A stretch of 64,000 nucleotides of DNA. Origin: Comamonas sp. 26. GTDB taxonomy: Bacteria > Pseudomonadota > Gammaproteobacteria > Burkholderiales > Burkholderiaceae_C. Below are positions 18,375-28,194 of this stretch, piece after piece (position 1 is the first letter of the stretch; every line of letters begins with the position of its first letter). Location: contig NZ_PEFL01000002.1 in the NCBI RefSeq assembly GCF_002754475.1, forward strand, positions 372,001-436,000, in the 5' to 3' direction. The notes under the pieces are model-generated. The model saw nothing but the letters and a program-made list of their open reading frames with translations. It had not been told where the DNA came from and did not search any database. Position numbers and translations under genes: made by a program.

Positions 18375-19620
18375 AGCGCAGTGCCTCCGCAGGGTTCACG
18401 CGGCTGGCGCGCCAGCTGGGGTAAATCGTGGCCACAAAAGAAAGAATCAGAGAAATCACGGCAATCGGCACGATGTCTGTGGACTGCGGCTCACTGGGCA
18501 TCTTGCTGATGAGGTAAATGTCCTTGGGCAGGAAGTTGGCGTGCAGTGCCTGCTCAATAGCGGGCACGATCACATCAATATTGAAAGCAATACCCAGACC
18601 CAGCACCAGACCGGCCAGCGTTCCAATCACGCCCACCATGGCACCCTGGACCATGAAGATGCCCATGATGGACGAAGGCGAAGCGCCCAGGGTGCGCAAG
18701 ATGGCAATGTCGGCACGCTTGTCCTGCACGCTCATCACCAGGGTGGACACCAGATTGAAAGCCGCCACGGCCACGATCAGCGTGAGGATGATGAACATCA
18801 TTCGCTTTTCAAGCTGTACGGCGGCAAACCAGGTCTTGTTCTGCTGCGTCCAGTCGCGGATGAACAAGCGGTCGCTCAGCGTATCGGCCAGCTCATGCGC
18901 CACGCGCGGTGCTTCGTGCAAGTCCTTGAGCTTGAGGCGAATGCCGGTCGGGCCTTCCAGGCGGAAGAGGCGCTGCGCATCTTCGTAATGCATCATTACC
19001 AGTGCCGAGTCGTATTCGTAGTGGCCCGAGTCAAACGTGCCCGCCACCGTCATCTGTTTCATGCGCGGCAGCACACCGGCAGGCGTGACCTGGCCACTCG
19101 GAGCAATCATGGTGATGACATCGCCCTCGATCACGCCCAGCGAGCGGGCCAGCTCAATGCCCAGCACCACTTTGAATTCACCGGGAATCAGGCGCTTGAG
19201 CACCTCGCCGCTGGTCGCAGCCAGATCGGTGACTTCGCCTTCCCGCGCCGGGTCAATGCCGCGCACCAAGGCCCCTTTCATATCTTCACCGCGCGCCAGC
19301 AGTGCCTGAGCAGCTACAAAAGGTGCAGCGCCAATCACGTCCTTATTGGAGCGCGCCTCGCGCATGGTGCGCTCCACATCGGGCAAGGGTGCGCCTTGCG
19401 GGGCGTAGATTTCCACATGGGAGACAACGCTGAGCATGCGGTCGCGCACTTCCTTCTGGAAGCCGTTCATCACACTCAGCACAATGATCAGCGCCGCCAC
19501 GCCCAGCGCAATGCCAAGCATGGAGACACCCGAGATAAAGGAGATGAAGCCATTGCGGCGTGTAGCGCGCCCTGCACGGGTGTAGCGCCAGCCCACGGCC
19601 AGTTCGTAGGGAAATTGCAT
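18367..19620 (-). CDS. lolC: Lipoprotein-releasing ABC transporter permease LolC/LolE
   Basis: A 417-aa inner-membrane permease with one N-terminal helix ([20 protein letters not shown]), a large periplasmic domain and three C-terminal helices with the FtsX-type text [20 protein letters not shown] and [36 protein letters not shown] at the start is diagnostic of LolC/LolE. Only one permease gene accompanies lolD, as in many betaproteobacteria where a single LolC/E homologue (LolF-like) forms the complex. I place the start at 19620; an upstream frame to 19812 is open but would run into the promoter region of the divergent RpfE-type gene. Confidence 0.92.
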   Translation of the reverse strand: MQFPYELAVGWRYTRAGRATRRNGFISFISGVSMLGIALGVAALIIVLSVMNGFQKEVRDRMLSVVSHVEIYAPQGAPLPDVERTMREARSNKDVIGAAPFVAAQALLARGEDMKGALVRGIDPAREGEVTDLAATSGEVLKRLIPGEFKVVLGIELARSLGVIEGDVITMIAPSGQVTPAGVLPRMKQMTVAGTFDSGHYEYDSALVMMHYEDAQRLFRLEGPTGIRLKLKDLHEAPRVAHELADTLSDRLFIRDWTQQNKTWFAAVQLEKRMMFIILTLIVAVAAFNLVSTLVMSVQDKRADIAILRTLGASPSSIMGIFMVQGAMVGVIGTLAGLVLGLGIAFNIDVIVPAIEQALHANFLPKDIYLISKMPSEPQSTDIVPIAVISLILSFVATIYPSWRASRVNPAEALRYE

Positions 19621-19747
19621 GTTGACCGCATTGTGGCATTGCCCGGGATGCCCTGCAGCCTGCGCCAGCCTTGTGCAAATTTTTACCAGTGCAGCCTTCC
19701 AGCCCTTGCCGGGGCATATGTAGCGGCCATGCACGACAATAGCCAGC

Positions 19748-20719
19748 ATGTCTTTGACCGCGCCTTTGCTACCTGCTGCCCACGCCCTGGGCACAGGCAC
19801 CTCTGAAATCATTGTTGCCTACGCCAGCGGCCCTGCCGACATTCCCAAAGCCTGGGATGGCCTGCAACTCCCCCAGCTGCAAGCCCTGCTGGCAACGCTG
19901 ACGCCCACCTCGGTGGTGCAAGGTGACGAGATGGATTTCTCGCCCCCGCACGAGCGAGCACTGGCCCGCGCCATGCAACTACCCGACACACCGGGCCTGA
20001 TCCCATGGGCCGCACTGGCATCGGGCGAGACCACACAGCCCTGCGCCTTCATCACGCCCTGCCACTGGCATATCACGCCCGATCAGGTGCACCAGACTGA
20101 TCCCGCCAGCGCCCCGCTGAGCGAAGACGAATCCCGCCAGTTGCTGGCGCTGATTGCGCCGTGGTTCAGTGATGACGGCATCACGCTGGAATATCTGCTC
20201 CCCGACCTCTGGCTGGCGCGCGGCGCAGCATTCAAGGACTTGGCCACCGCCTCGATGGACCGCGCTCTGGGCCGTGATGTCCGCCCCTGGATGCCCAACC
20301 CGATTCAGGGCGCCATCATTCAGCGCCTGCAGACCGAGCTGCAAATGCTGCTCTACACCAACGTCTTCAACGACCAGCGTGCCGAGCGCCGCCTGCCGCC
20401 CATCAACTCCTTCTGGGTACATGGCACGGGCAGCCTGCCCCGCTTGCCCGTGACCAAACCACAGGCTGTCTGCATCGACGACCTGCGCCAGGCCACCTTG
20501 CAAAGCGATGTGCAGAGCTGGCAAAAAGCCTGGCAAGCGCTGGACAGCGGCCTGATCGCCGACCTGCAGCAACGCGCCGCCAAGGGCGAGCCCATCAAGC
20601 TCACTCTTTGCGGCGAGCGCAATGCCGTGCAATGGCAAAGCCAGCCACGCAGCTTCGCGGAAAAAATAAAGAGTCTTTTTGGAGCTAAGCGCTTACCAGA
20701 TTTGCGAGAGATGCTATGA
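19748..20719 (+). CDS. RpfE-type/COG4255 conserved hypothetical protein
   Basis: A 323-aa soluble protein upstream of recJ. It matches the conserved family often labelled regulatory protein RpfE or phosphoglycerate-mutase-like in beta- and gammaproteobacteria; recognisable parts are QGDEMDFSPPHERALAR, FITPCHWHI, LWLARGAAFKDLATASMDRA and FWVHGTGSLP. The usual motifs of a cofactor-independent mutase are not obvious to me, so I do not assign a reaction. The gene ends 43 bp before recJ on the same strand, an arrangement typical of the family and suggesting cotranscription. The last codons run through a segment resembling the dispersed repeat (GCTAAGCGCTTACC). Confidence 0.75.
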   Translation: MSLTAPLLPAAHALGTGTSEIIVAYASGPADIPKAWDGLQLPQLQALLATLTPTSVVQGDEMDFSPPHERALARAMQLPDTPGLIPWAALASGETTQPCAFITPCHWHITPDQVHQTDPASAPLSEDESRQLLALIAPWFSDDGITLEYLLPDLWLARGAAFKDLATASMDRALGRDVRPWMPNPIQGAIIQRLQTELQMLLYTNVFNDQRAERRLPPINSFWVHGTGSLPRLPVTKPQAVCIDDLRQATLQSDVQSWQKAWQALDSGLIADLQQRAAKGEPIKLTLCGERNAVQWQSQPRSFAEKIKSLFGAKRLPDLREML

Positions 20720-20762
20720 AAATCAAATCTCTCATCGCCCTGCAAGCCAAAGCCGCTCAGCC

Positions 20763-22502
20763 ATGAAGATCACGCCCCGCACCATTCCCAGCGACAGCGT
20801 ATCGACTCTGCTGCAGGCCCAGATTCACCCGCTGCTGGCCCAGCTCTACGCCGCGCGTGGCGTGTGCTCTGCCGATGAGCTGGATGACGCGCCCGCCTTG
20901 TTGCTGGCTCCATCTGGCTTGCACGGCATAGACAACGCTGTGCAGTTGCTGGCCGATGCCATTGCCCAGCAAAAGCGCCTGTGCATCGTGGCCGACTATG
21001 ACTGCGACGGCGCTACCGCCTGCGCCGTAGGTATGCGCGGCCTGCGCCTGCTGGGCGCGCAGCATGTGGATTACCTCGTGCCCGACCGCGTGGTCGATGG
21101 CTACGGCCTCACTGCCCCCATCTCCCGTCGCGTCAAGGAAACCGGTGCCGACATGCTGATCACCGTGGACAACGGTATCGCCAGCGTAGAAGGCGTGGCC
21201 GTGGCCAAAGAGCTGGGCCTGTCTGTCGTCGTCACCGACCACCACCTGCCCGGCGACAGCCTTCCTCAGGCCGATGCCATCGTCAACCCCAACCAGCCCG
21301 GCTGCACGTTTGAGAGCAAATCCATGGCGGGCGTGGGCGTCATGTTCTACGTGCTGCTGGCCCTGCGCACCGAGCTGCGCAGCCGCGGCCGTTTTGATCG
21401 CCACACCCAGCCCCGCCTTGAACAATTGCTGCCACTGGTGGCACTGGGCACCGTGGCCGATGTGGTCAAGCTCGATGCCAATAACCGCCGGCTGGTGGCG
21501 CTGGGCCTCAAACAAATTCGCAAAGGCATCATGCAGCCCGGCATTCGCGCGCTGTTTGAGGCGTCAGGCCGCCGCTTTGACATGGCCAGCACCATCGACT
21601 TTGGCTTTGCACTGGGCCCGCGCATCAACGCCGCAGGCCGCCTGGCCGACATGACCATCGGCATAGAATGCCTGACCACCGAAGATGCCAGCCGTGCCGA
21701 CAATCTGGCCCGCATGCTGGACAGCATCAACCGCGAACGCCGTGAGATTGAAGTGGGCATGCGTGAGCAGGCTCTGCTGATGGCCGAAGGCCTGTTCAAG
21801 GACGGCATGACGCCGCCGCCCGCCATCAGCGTGTTTGACCCCGACTTTCACGAAGGCGTGGTGGGCGTGGTCGCATCCCGCATCAAAGACAAGCTGCACC
21901 GCCCCAGCTTTGTGTTCGCCGCCAGCGGCGCGCCGGGCAAAGAGCATGAAATCAAGGGTTCGGGCCGCTCCATCCCTGGCTTTCATCTGCGCGATGCACT
22001 GGACCTGGTCAGCAAACGCCACCCCGGCATGGTGCTGCGCTTTGGCGGCCACGCCATGGCGGCAGGCTGCACGATTGACAGAACACGCTTCAAAGACTTT
22101 GAACAGGCACTGGCCCAGGTCGCTCAGGAATGGCTGGATGCCGCCACGCTGATGCGCAGACTGGAAACCGACGGCCCGCTCTCGCCCCAATGGCTGGACA
22201 CCGCCCTCATCGAGCAAATGCAACTGGCCGTTTGGGGCCAGGGCTTTGCCGCCCCCACCTTCAGCGAAGAGCTGGAGATCACCTCCCAGCGCCTCGTCGG
22301 TGAAAAACACCTGAAGCTGGAGCTGCTGCACCATGGCTCCAAAGTCGATGCCATCTGGTTCAACCATACCGACCCGCTACCCGCCCGCACCACGCTGGCC
22401 TACCGCCTCGACATCAACGAATGGCGCGGCGAACGCAAAGTGCAATTCCTCGTAGAAGCCGCGCAGGACTTTGAAGGCGGTGCCGGCAATATGGGCTTTT
22501 GA
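20763..22502 (+). CDS. recJ: Single-stranded-DNA-specific exonuclease RecJ
   Basis: RecJ is the 5'-3' ssDNA exonuclease of the RecF recombination and mismatch-repair pathways. The 579-aa protein carries the DHH phosphoesterase motifs: VADYDCDGATA (residues 76-86), TVDNGIA, and VVTDHHLPG with the DHH triad at 159-161. A second metal-site segment follows at LVALGTVADVVKL, then the DHHA1 motif FGGHAMAAGCT and the C-terminal OB-fold. I chose the ATG at 20763 (MKITPRTIPS); an in-frame upstream start at 20679 lies inside the preceding gene. The length is normal. Confidence 0.96.
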   Translation: MKITPRTIPSDSVSTLLQAQIHPLLAQLYAARGVCSADELDDAPALLLAPSGLHGIDNAVQLLADAIAQQKRLCIVADYDCDGATACAVGMRGLRLLGAQHVDYLVPDRVVDGYGLTAPISRRVKETGADMLITVDNGIASVEGVAVAKELGLSVVVTDHHLPGDSLPQADAIVNPNQPGCTFESKSMAGVGVMFYVLLALRTELRSRGRFDRHTQPRLEQLLPLVALGTVADVVKLDANNRRLVALGLKQIRKGIMQPGIRALFEASGRRFDMASTIDFGFALGPRINAAGRLADMTIGIECLTTEDASRADNLARMLDSINRERREIEVGMREQALLMAEGLFKDGMTPPPAISVFDPDFHEGVVGVVASRIKDKLHRPSFVFAASGAPGKEHEIKGSGRSIPGFHLRDALDLVSKRHPGMVLRFGGHAMAAGCTIDRTRFKDFEQALAQVAQEWLDAATLMRRLETDGPLSPQWLDTALIEQMQLAVWGQGFAAPTFSEELEITSQRLVGEKHLKLELLHHGSKVDAIWFNHTDPLPARTTLAYRLDINEWRGERKVQFLVEAAQDFEGGAGNMGF

Positions 22503-22555
22503 CGCTGGCCAAATGAGCAGCCGCTACACAACGCAGAGGCTGCTCTTTTCAGCGT

Positions 22556-24301
22556 TTAGAACTGCTCCCAGTCATCGTCAGCCGCAGTGGCAGCAACCGG
22601 CTGCGGCTTCCTGGCGGCAGTCGCCAGCCTGGGCGCAGCCGATGCGGGCAGATTCGACGGTTTCATCACTTTAGCCGCAGCCATGCGTGGCGCAACTGCT
22701 GGGTCTGAAACGCCGACAGAAGCCCGCGCAGGCGTATGGATAGCGGCTGCCGTTTGCCGGCCAAGCTTGAAGACCGACACCACGTCCGAGAGACGGCGGG
22801 ACTGCTCCTGCATGGACAAGGCCGCCGCACTGGACTCCTCCACCAGCGCCGCATTCTGCTGCGTCATCTGATCGAGATTGGTAACGGCCTGATTCACTTG
22901 ATTGATACCGTCGCGCTGCTCAGTCGAGGAGGCGGTGATTTCACCAATCAGATCACTGACGCGGCGCACGCTGGCCACGATCTCGTTCATGCTCTTGCCT
23001 GCCAGCTCCACCTGCTGCGAGCCCGACCGCACGTTGTCCACGCTGGTGGTGATGAGCTGCTTGATTTCCTTGGCCGCATCGGCACTGCGCTTGGCCAGGG
23101 CTCGCACCTCGCTGGCCACTACGGCAAAGCCTCGGCCCTGCTCACCGGCACGGGCGGCTTCCACCGCCGCATTCAGCGCCAGGATATTGGTCTGAAAGGC
23201 AATGGAGTCGATCACGCCGATGATGTCGGAGATTTTGCGGCTGCTGTCGGTAATCTGGCCCATGCTTTGCACCACGCGCTGCACCACCTGACCGCCTTGC
23301 TCGGCAGCCTGTGCAGCAGTTGATGCCAGCTGATTGGCTTGACGGGCAGTATCGGCGGATTGAGTCACCGTCGCGGTCAGCTCTTCCATGCTGGCGGCGG
23401 TTTCTTCCAGATTGGCGGCAGTCTGCTCGGTGCGGGCTGACAAATCCTGGTTACCCGTGGCAATCTGGCCCGAGACCGAGGAGACGGACTCCACGCCCGA
23501 TCGCACCTGACCGACCACTGTGCGCAAGCGCGCAGCCATGGCATTGAGCGAGCGATGCAGATGACCTAACTCGTCATCTCGTTGATGGTCTGTAGTGACG
23601 CTCAAGTCAGCATCTGCAATGGCATCCGCCAGTTCAACCGCCTTCATTAGCGGCTGGGTAATGGATCGCATGATAAGCACGCCGCTCACCAGCCCCAGCG
23701 ACATGATCAAACCGCAGGCAGCGGCAATAACCCAATAGGCTTTGGTGCGGCTGGCTTCTCCATCTTCCAGCGCCTGCAGGCGATAACGATCCTGCAGTTG
23801 CACATAGGCATCAAGGGCGGCGTAGTATTTCTGAGCACCCGGGTTGAGCTGCTCTTCAATCAGTTTCTGAGAATGCTCAAAATCACGTGCACGCCGGGCT
23901 TGATCGACCTCCTTGTTCGCTGCAAACAAGGTGTCGCGGTGCTTGTTGACATCAGCCATCAACTTCTTGGCTTCATCGGTATGCACTTGCGCCAGCACTT
24001 TCTCACGCAGCGCATTAATGCTGGCGATCAGGCTTCCCATCAGCTTGTACTGATGCTCCACCAGGTTTTCCTCAGTCGACATGGCTGCCGCCGTAAAGCG
24101 GTCCATGCTCATCTGCGTCAGGATGCGCCATTCTTTGGCCTGATCAGCCGCAGTCTGTGCCTGCACGGCTGCCGAGAAAACGCTTTCATTGACACGACTG
24201 GAATAGGCCAGACTGCCCGCCACCAGCAACAACATGCTCGCCAAAAGACCGATCACCAGCACCCATAGCTTCTGGGCCACCGTGAATTGAAACAACTTCA
24301 T
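22556..24301 (-). CDS. Methyl-accepting chemotaxis protein (4HB sensor)
   Basis: A 581-aa transmembrane chemoreceptor. Membrane helices lie near residues 10-32 ([20 protein letters not shown]) and 190-212, bracketing a periplasmic four-helix-bundle sensor domain. HAMP follows, then the signalling hairpin with tip [20 protein letters not shown]. The C-terminus ends DDDWEQF, close to the NWETF pentapeptide that tethers CheR/CheB, so full adaptation is expected. I start at 24301 ([13 protein letters not shown]), the same position as in its neighbour paralogue; upstream in-frame codons are not conserved. Downstream half is almost identical in protein sequence to the next chemoreceptor, showing tandem duplication with a diverged sensor. 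Ligand unknown. Confidence 0.92.
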   Translation of the reverse strand: MKLFQFTVAQKLWVLVIGLLASMLLLVAGSLAYSSRVNESVFSAAVQAQTAADQAKEWRILTQMSMDRFTAAAMSTEENLVEHQYKLMGSLIASINALREKVLAQVHTDEAKKLMADVNKHRDTLFAANKEVDQARRARDFEHSQKLIEEQLNPGAQKYYAALDAYVQLQDRYRLQALEDGEASRTKAYWVIAAACGLIMSLGLVSGVLIMRSITQPLMKAVELADAIADADLSVTTDHQRDDELGHLHRSLNAMAARLRTVVGQVRSGVESVSSVSGQIATGNQDLSARTEQTAANLEETAASMEELTATVTQSADTARQANQLASTAAQAAEQGGQVVQRVVQSMGQITDSSRKISDIIGVIDSIAFQTNILALNAAVEAARAGEQGRGFAVVASEVRALAKRSADAAKEIKQLITTSVDNVRSGSQQVELAGKSMNEIVASVRRVSDLIGEITASSTEQRDGINQVNQAVTNLDQMTQQNAALVEESSAAALSMQEQSRRLSDVVSVFKLGRQTAAAIHTPARASVGVSDPAVAPRMAAAKVMKPSNLPASAAPRLATAARKPQPVAATAADDDWEQF

Positions 24302-24610
24302 GAACCAACCAATCCAGACAAGAAAATCCAAACACTGGTACGTCACGCATCGTGAACTCTGGGCTGGCTTATTCATGACTCTGACGGTCAATTCCTGGCC
24401 CTTGACGTCCTCTCTCAAGCCAGGCGGAGATAGCTCCTCAAGGCTGCCCCGGAATATTAATAATTGTTACAACTGCTTTCTATCTTGAACATAGCACTTG
24501 TTATCAGGACTTTCCCGCTTACCGCAACACGTCATTTCATAAAGAAGGCGTGAAAAAGCCCGCAGCTTCTTTTCAGACGCTGCGGGCTTTTGGCATGCGG
24601 ATGCGGCTGC
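24302..24610. other. Spacer between paralogous chemoreceptors with shared upstream motif
   Basis: About 310 bp without a gene. It contains the promoter side of the left chemoreceptor and the terminator of the right one. The segment GAATATTAATAATTGTTACA (from 24452) closely matches GAATATTAAATACTGTTACA (from 26479) upstream of the paralogue, differing at three of the first 21 positions. This is probably a common promoter or regulator site, read on the minus strand as TTGTAACA-N5-AATATTC. Confidence 0.5.
24553..24593 (-). terminator. Rho-independent terminator of the second chemoreceptor gene
   Basis: AAAAGCCCGCAGC pairs with GCTGCGGGCTTTT around an 11-13 nt loop. On the minus strand it ends in a T-run, 20-50 bp beyond the stop of the chemoreceptor gene at 24611. 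Confidence 0.88.
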
Positions 24611-26347
24611 TTAAAAAGTTTCCCAGTCCCCATCATCAGCCGCTGCAGCGGACTTGCTGCTGTTAGCCAAAGACTTGGGCATAGCGACCTTGCTGGCAGG
24701 CTTAGTTGTCATCGCTGCTGCACGCGGCTTGACGGGCGCCATGGCTGGCACCGTGCGGCTTGCGGCACGCTGGGGTGCAGCCACCTTGGGATAGCCGCTT
24801 TCATGGCCCAGCTTGAAGATGGAAACCACCTCGGCCAGACGCTCTGCCTGCTCTTGCATGGAAAGCGCAGCCGCACTGGACTCTTCCACCAGCGCCGCAT
24901 TCTGCTGCGTCATCTGATCGAGATTGGTGACGGCCTGGTTCACCTGGTTGATGCCGTCGCGCTGCTCAGTCGACGAGGCCGTGATCTCGCCAATCAGGTC
25001 GCTGACGCGGCGCACGCTGGCCACGATCTCGTTCATGCTCTTGCCTGCCAGCTCCACCTGCTGCGAGCCCGACTGCACGTTGTCCACGCTGGTGGTGATG
25101 AGCTGCTTGATTTCCTTAGCAGCATCGGCGCTGCGCTTGGCCAAGGCTCGCACCTCGCTGGCCACCACGGCAAAACCACGCCCCTGCTCACCAGCACGGG
25201 CCGCTTCCACCGCCGCATTCAGCGCCAGGATATTGGTCTGAAAGGCAATGGAGTCGATCACACCGATGATGTCGGCGATTCTGCGGCTGCTGTCCGTGAT
25301 CTGCCCCATGCTCTTCACCACCTGCTGCACCACCTGGCCGCCCTGCTCGGCAGCCTGTGCAGCAGTTGATGCCAGCTGATTAGCTTGACGGGCAGTATCG
25401 GCGGATTGAGTCACCGTAGCGGTCAGCTCTTCCATGCTGGCAGCGGTTTCTTCCAGATTGGCGGCAGTCTGCTCGGTACGGGCTGACAAATCCTGGTTAC
25501 CCGTGGCGATCTGGCCCGAGGCAGAAGACACGGATTCCACACCCGAGCGCACCTGTCCGACCACGCTGCGCAGACGCTCGGTCATGGCGTTCAAGGCCTT
25601 GAGAAGCAAACCTAGTTCATCATTGCGATCCGCATTGACGGAGGCCGTGAGATCGCCCCCCGCAATGGTGTTGGCCAGGGCCACGGCTTCGTTCAAAGGA
25701 TGGGTCACGGAGCGCACGATCAGCACGGCCATGACCAAGCCCAGCAACACCAGCAAGCCGCACACGCTGGCGCTGACCCAGTAGGCGTTGCTGCGCAGCC
25801 GATCGCCATTGCTTCTGGCCTGGTCACGGTGCTGCTCTTGCAGGCGCACAAAGGCTTCCTGGGCATCGATATAGGCCTTGGCGGTGGGGCGCAGCTGCTT
25901 TTCCACGAGGTCGTAGGTTGCGGCAAAGTCGCCGTTGCTGCGGGCCTGCTGCACTGCTGTATTGACTTCCAGCGTCTTGCGGCGATGCTCCGCAATGCCT
26001 TCCAGCGCCTTTTGCGACTCTTCGGAACGAGCGGTTTCCGCCACCTGCTTTTGCAGGGCATTGATGCGCTCAATGCCCTGGGCCATCAGCTGGCGCTGCT
26101 GCACGACCAGGTTTTCCTCGCTGGAGATGGCCGCCACGATGGAGCGATCAATGCTGGTCTCGGTGAGGTTGCGCCACTCACGCGCCAAGGTAGCAGCGAT
26201 CTGGGTGCGGTCTACGTTGTCGGCGATGGTGGTGTTGACATTGTGCAAATACACCAGGCTGCTGGCGTTCACCACCAGCATGCCCAGCAACAGGCCAATC
26301 ACCAGCACCCACAACTTTTGGGCCACAGTGAGTTGATTCAACTTCAT
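24611..26347 (-). CDS. Methyl-accepting chemotaxis protein (4HB sensor), paralogue
   Basis: A 578-aa chemoreceptor with the same plan as its neighbour: helix near residues 10-32 ([20 protein letters not shown]), periplasmic four-helix bundle with [17 protein letters not shown] helices, second helix near 190-212 ([17 protein letters not shown]), HAMP and signalling domain. From [12 protein letters not shown] to SMQEQ it is nearly identical to the neighbour, whereas the sensor half has diverged. The end GDWETF is an almost exact CheR/CheB docking pentapeptide. The ATG at 26347 begins [13 protein letters not shown]. Each gene has its own upstream region and terminator, so they are separate transcription units born from duplication. 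Confidence 0.92.
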   Translation of the reverse strand: MKLNQLTVAQKLWVLVIGLLLGMLVVNASSLVYLHNVNTTIADNVDRTQIAATLAREWRNLTETSIDRSIVAAISSEENLVVQQRQLMAQGIERINALQKQVAETARSEESQKALEGIAEHRRKTLEVNTAVQQARSNGDFAATYDLVEKQLRPTAKAYIDAQEAFVRLQEQHRDQARSNGDRLRSNAYWVSASVCGLLVLLGLVMAVLIVRSVTHPLNEAVALANTIAGGDLTASVNADRNDELGLLLKALNAMTERLRSVVGQVRSGVESVSSASGQIATGNQDLSARTEQTAANLEETAASMEELTATVTQSADTARQANQLASTAAQAAEQGGQVVQQVVKSMGQITDSSRRIADIIGVIDSIAFQTNILALNAAVEAARAGEQGRGFAVVASEVRALAKRSADAAKEIKQLITTSVDNVQSGSQQVELAGKSMNEIVASVRRVSDLIGEITASSTEQRDGINQVNQAVTNLDQMTQQNAALVEESSAAALSMQEQAERLAEVVSIFKLGHESGYPKVAAPQRAASRTVPAMAPVKPRAAAMTTKPASKVAMPKSLANSSKSAAAADDGDWETF

Positions 26348-26550
26348 GGAAAACCAATCTAAGCAATACGTTTGAGCAAGAGCAGCCCCAGTCTGCACGG
26401 ACCCCAACCGCCAGGAGCGTTTGGCGGCGCCCATGTCAGTCCGGAACGGCGTCCCCCGTATCATCGTCATCGCCCTGAGAATATTAAATACTGTTACAAA
26501 TCAAGCACTCCGCACTCCGGCACCTTGCCTGCAAAGCCATATCAGCCCGG

Positions 26551-27453
26551 ATGGGCAACACAAAAAATACGGCAATCTACAATGAAGCCGTGCCAAAAAC
26601 ATATCTGAACGCCGATCTCCACTGCCACTCTGTCGTCTCCGACGGCACTTTGACGCCTGAGCAACTGGCCCAGCGTGCCGCTGCGCGAGGGGTGGAGCTG
26701 TGGGCGCTGACCGATCACGATGAAGTCGGCGGCCAGCACCGCGCAGCCGCAGCGGCCAAGGCGGCCGGTCTTGACTATCTGACGGGCACTGAAATCTCCG
26801 TCAGCTACGCAGGCAGCAGCGTGCATATCGTGGGTCTGGGCTTTGATGCCGACAACGCGGAATTGACGCAAGGTCTGTACGACACCCGCCATGGCCGAGG
26901 CCCGCGTGCCCGCGAAATGGCGCGTCTACTGGAAGAAGCAGGCATTCCCGGTGCCTACGAAGGCGCACTGCGCCACGCTGGCAACCCCGAGCTGGTCTCG
27001 CGCACCCACTTTGCGCGCTTTCTGGTGGAGACCGGGGTTTGCAGCGATACCTATGAAGTCTTCAGGCGTTACCTGACAGAAGGCAAACCCGGCTATGTCT
27101 CCCATGTCTGGGCCAATCTGCGCGATGCAGTGCGCTGGATTGTGGATGCCGGAGGCGTAGCCGTCATTGCCCACCCGGCGCGATATGACTTCAGCGCGCT
27201 TGAGGAATACGCGCTGTTTTCAGAATTCAAGCAACTGGGCGGCCAAGGCGTAGAAGTTATTACCGGCAGCCACCGCCCGCATGAATATGTGACCTATGCC
27301 GATATGGCCAAAGAATTCGATCTCGCCGCATCACGCGGCAGCGACTTCCACAGTCCCGAAGAATCACAAATCGACCTGGGACAGCTTCCCTACCTGCCCG
27401 ACAACCTCACCCCTGTATGGGAGTTGCTGCAAGACCGCATTCAGCGTGCCTGA
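26551..27453 (+). CDS. PHP-domain phosphoesterase (YciV/RNase AM type)
   Basis: A 300-aa PHP-domain protein related to E. coli YciV/Rnm, which hydrolyses 3',5'-nucleoside bisphosphates and trims 5' ends of RNAs. Metal-binding text is complete: NADLHCHSVVSDGTLTP, ALTDHDEVGG, TGTEISVSY, HIVGLGF, VIAHPARYD, and C-terminal RGSDFHSPEE. I keep the ATG at 26551; a GTG at 26590 just before KTYLNADLHCHS is an alternative that matches homologue starts. It lies 18 bp before yciO on the same strand, the order conserved in betaproteobacteria. Confidence 0.9.
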   Translation: MGNTKNTAIYNEAVPKTYLNADLHCHSVVSDGTLTPEQLAQRAAARGVELWALTDHDEVGGQHRAAAAAKAAGLDYLTGTEISVSYAGSSVHIVGLGFDADNAELTQGLYDTRHGRGPRAREMARLLEEAGIPGAYEGALRHAGNPELVSRTHFARFLVETGVCSDTYEVFRRYLTEGKPGYVSHVWANLRDAVRWIVDAGGVAVIAHPARYDFSALEEYALFSEFKQLGGQGVEVITGSHRPHEYVTYADMAKEFDLAASRGSDFHSPEESQIDLGQLPYLPDNLTPVWELLQDRIQRA

Positions 27454-27471
27454 ATCTCAACGAAAGCTCGC

Positions 27472-28116
27472 ATGACCACCGTTTTTGAAGTCTATCCAGA
27501 GAACCCTCAGCCCCGCATCATCAAGCAGGCTGCAGACATGCTGCGCAAGGGCGCGATCTTGGCGGTGCCTACAGATTCGAGCTACGCCCTGGTCTGTCAC
27601 CTTGATGACAAGAACGCAGTAGACCGGCTGCGCCGCATTCGCCAGATTAACGACAAGCACCACCTCACACTACTGTGCCGCGACCTGTCAGAGCTGGCTA
27701 ATTACGCCCGCGTGGACAACCGCCAGTACCGCCTGCTGAAGCTGGCCACGCCCGGCCCCTACACTTTTATTCTTGAAGCCAGCAAGGAAGTGCCCAAGCG
27801 CCTGAGCCACCCCTCGCGCAAGACCATCGGCCTGCGCGTGCCTGATCGCAAGGGCCTGCAACTACTGCTGGAGGAACTGGGCGAACCGTTGCTGGCAACC
27901 ACCTTGATTGCTCCCGGAGAGACCGAGCCGCTCAACGATGCGGAATCGATTCTGGAGCGCTTTCCGCATGAGCTCGACGCCGTAGTTGATTCCGGCGCTT
28001 GCCCGCAGCAGCCGACCACCGTGCTCGACCTCACGCCCATGGCCCTGAATAACCCGCCCGTCGTGGTGCGTCAGGGATTGGGCAGTCTGGAAGACATTGG
28101 CCTTCAAGCCGACTGA
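27472..28116 (+). CDS. YciO/Sua5-family L-threonylcarbamoyladenylate synthase-like protein
   Basis: A 214-aa YrdC-fold protein of the YciO branch. The nucleotide/tRNA-binding surface is represented by ILAVPTDSSYALVCHL, then KHHLTLLCRDLSEL, ATPGPYTFILEASKEVPKRL, IGLRVPDR and TVLDLTPM. The fold catalyses threonylcarbamoyl-AMP formation for t6A tRNA modification in Sua5/TsaC; YciO members have weak or uncertain activity, so the essential enzyme may be elsewhere. It follows the PHP gene closely and is followed by a hairpin and an inserted, oppositely oriented chemoreceptor gene. Confidence 0.88.
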   Translation: MTTVFEVYPENPQPRIIKQAADMLRKGAILAVPTDSSYALVCHLDDKNAVDRLRRIRQINDKHHLTLLCRDLSELANYARVDNRQYRLLKLATPGPYTFILEASKEVPKRLSHPSRKTIGLRVPDRKGLQLLLEELGEPLLATTLIAPGETEPLNDAESILERFPHELDAVVDSGACPQQPTTVLDLTPMALNNPPVVVRQGLGSLEDIGLQAD

Positions 28117-28136
28117 ACTCAAAAAACTCTTCACCC

Positions 28137-28168
28137 AATATTGATAGCACATAGCGCATGTCAATATT
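28137..28168. terminator. Hairpin between yciO-like gene and chemoreceptor gene
   Basis: AATATTGA pairs with TCAATATT around a 16-nt loop containing TAGCACATAGCGCATG. The position between two converging genes suggests termination, but no long T-run follows. Confidence 0.4.
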
Positions 28169-28194
28169 AGGCTACAGCCTTGTTTCACCTGAAA

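Noticed and set aside
18112..19806. 564-codon plus-strand frame opposite lolD/lolC
   Set aside because: Antisense shadow of two clear Lol genes; no domain.
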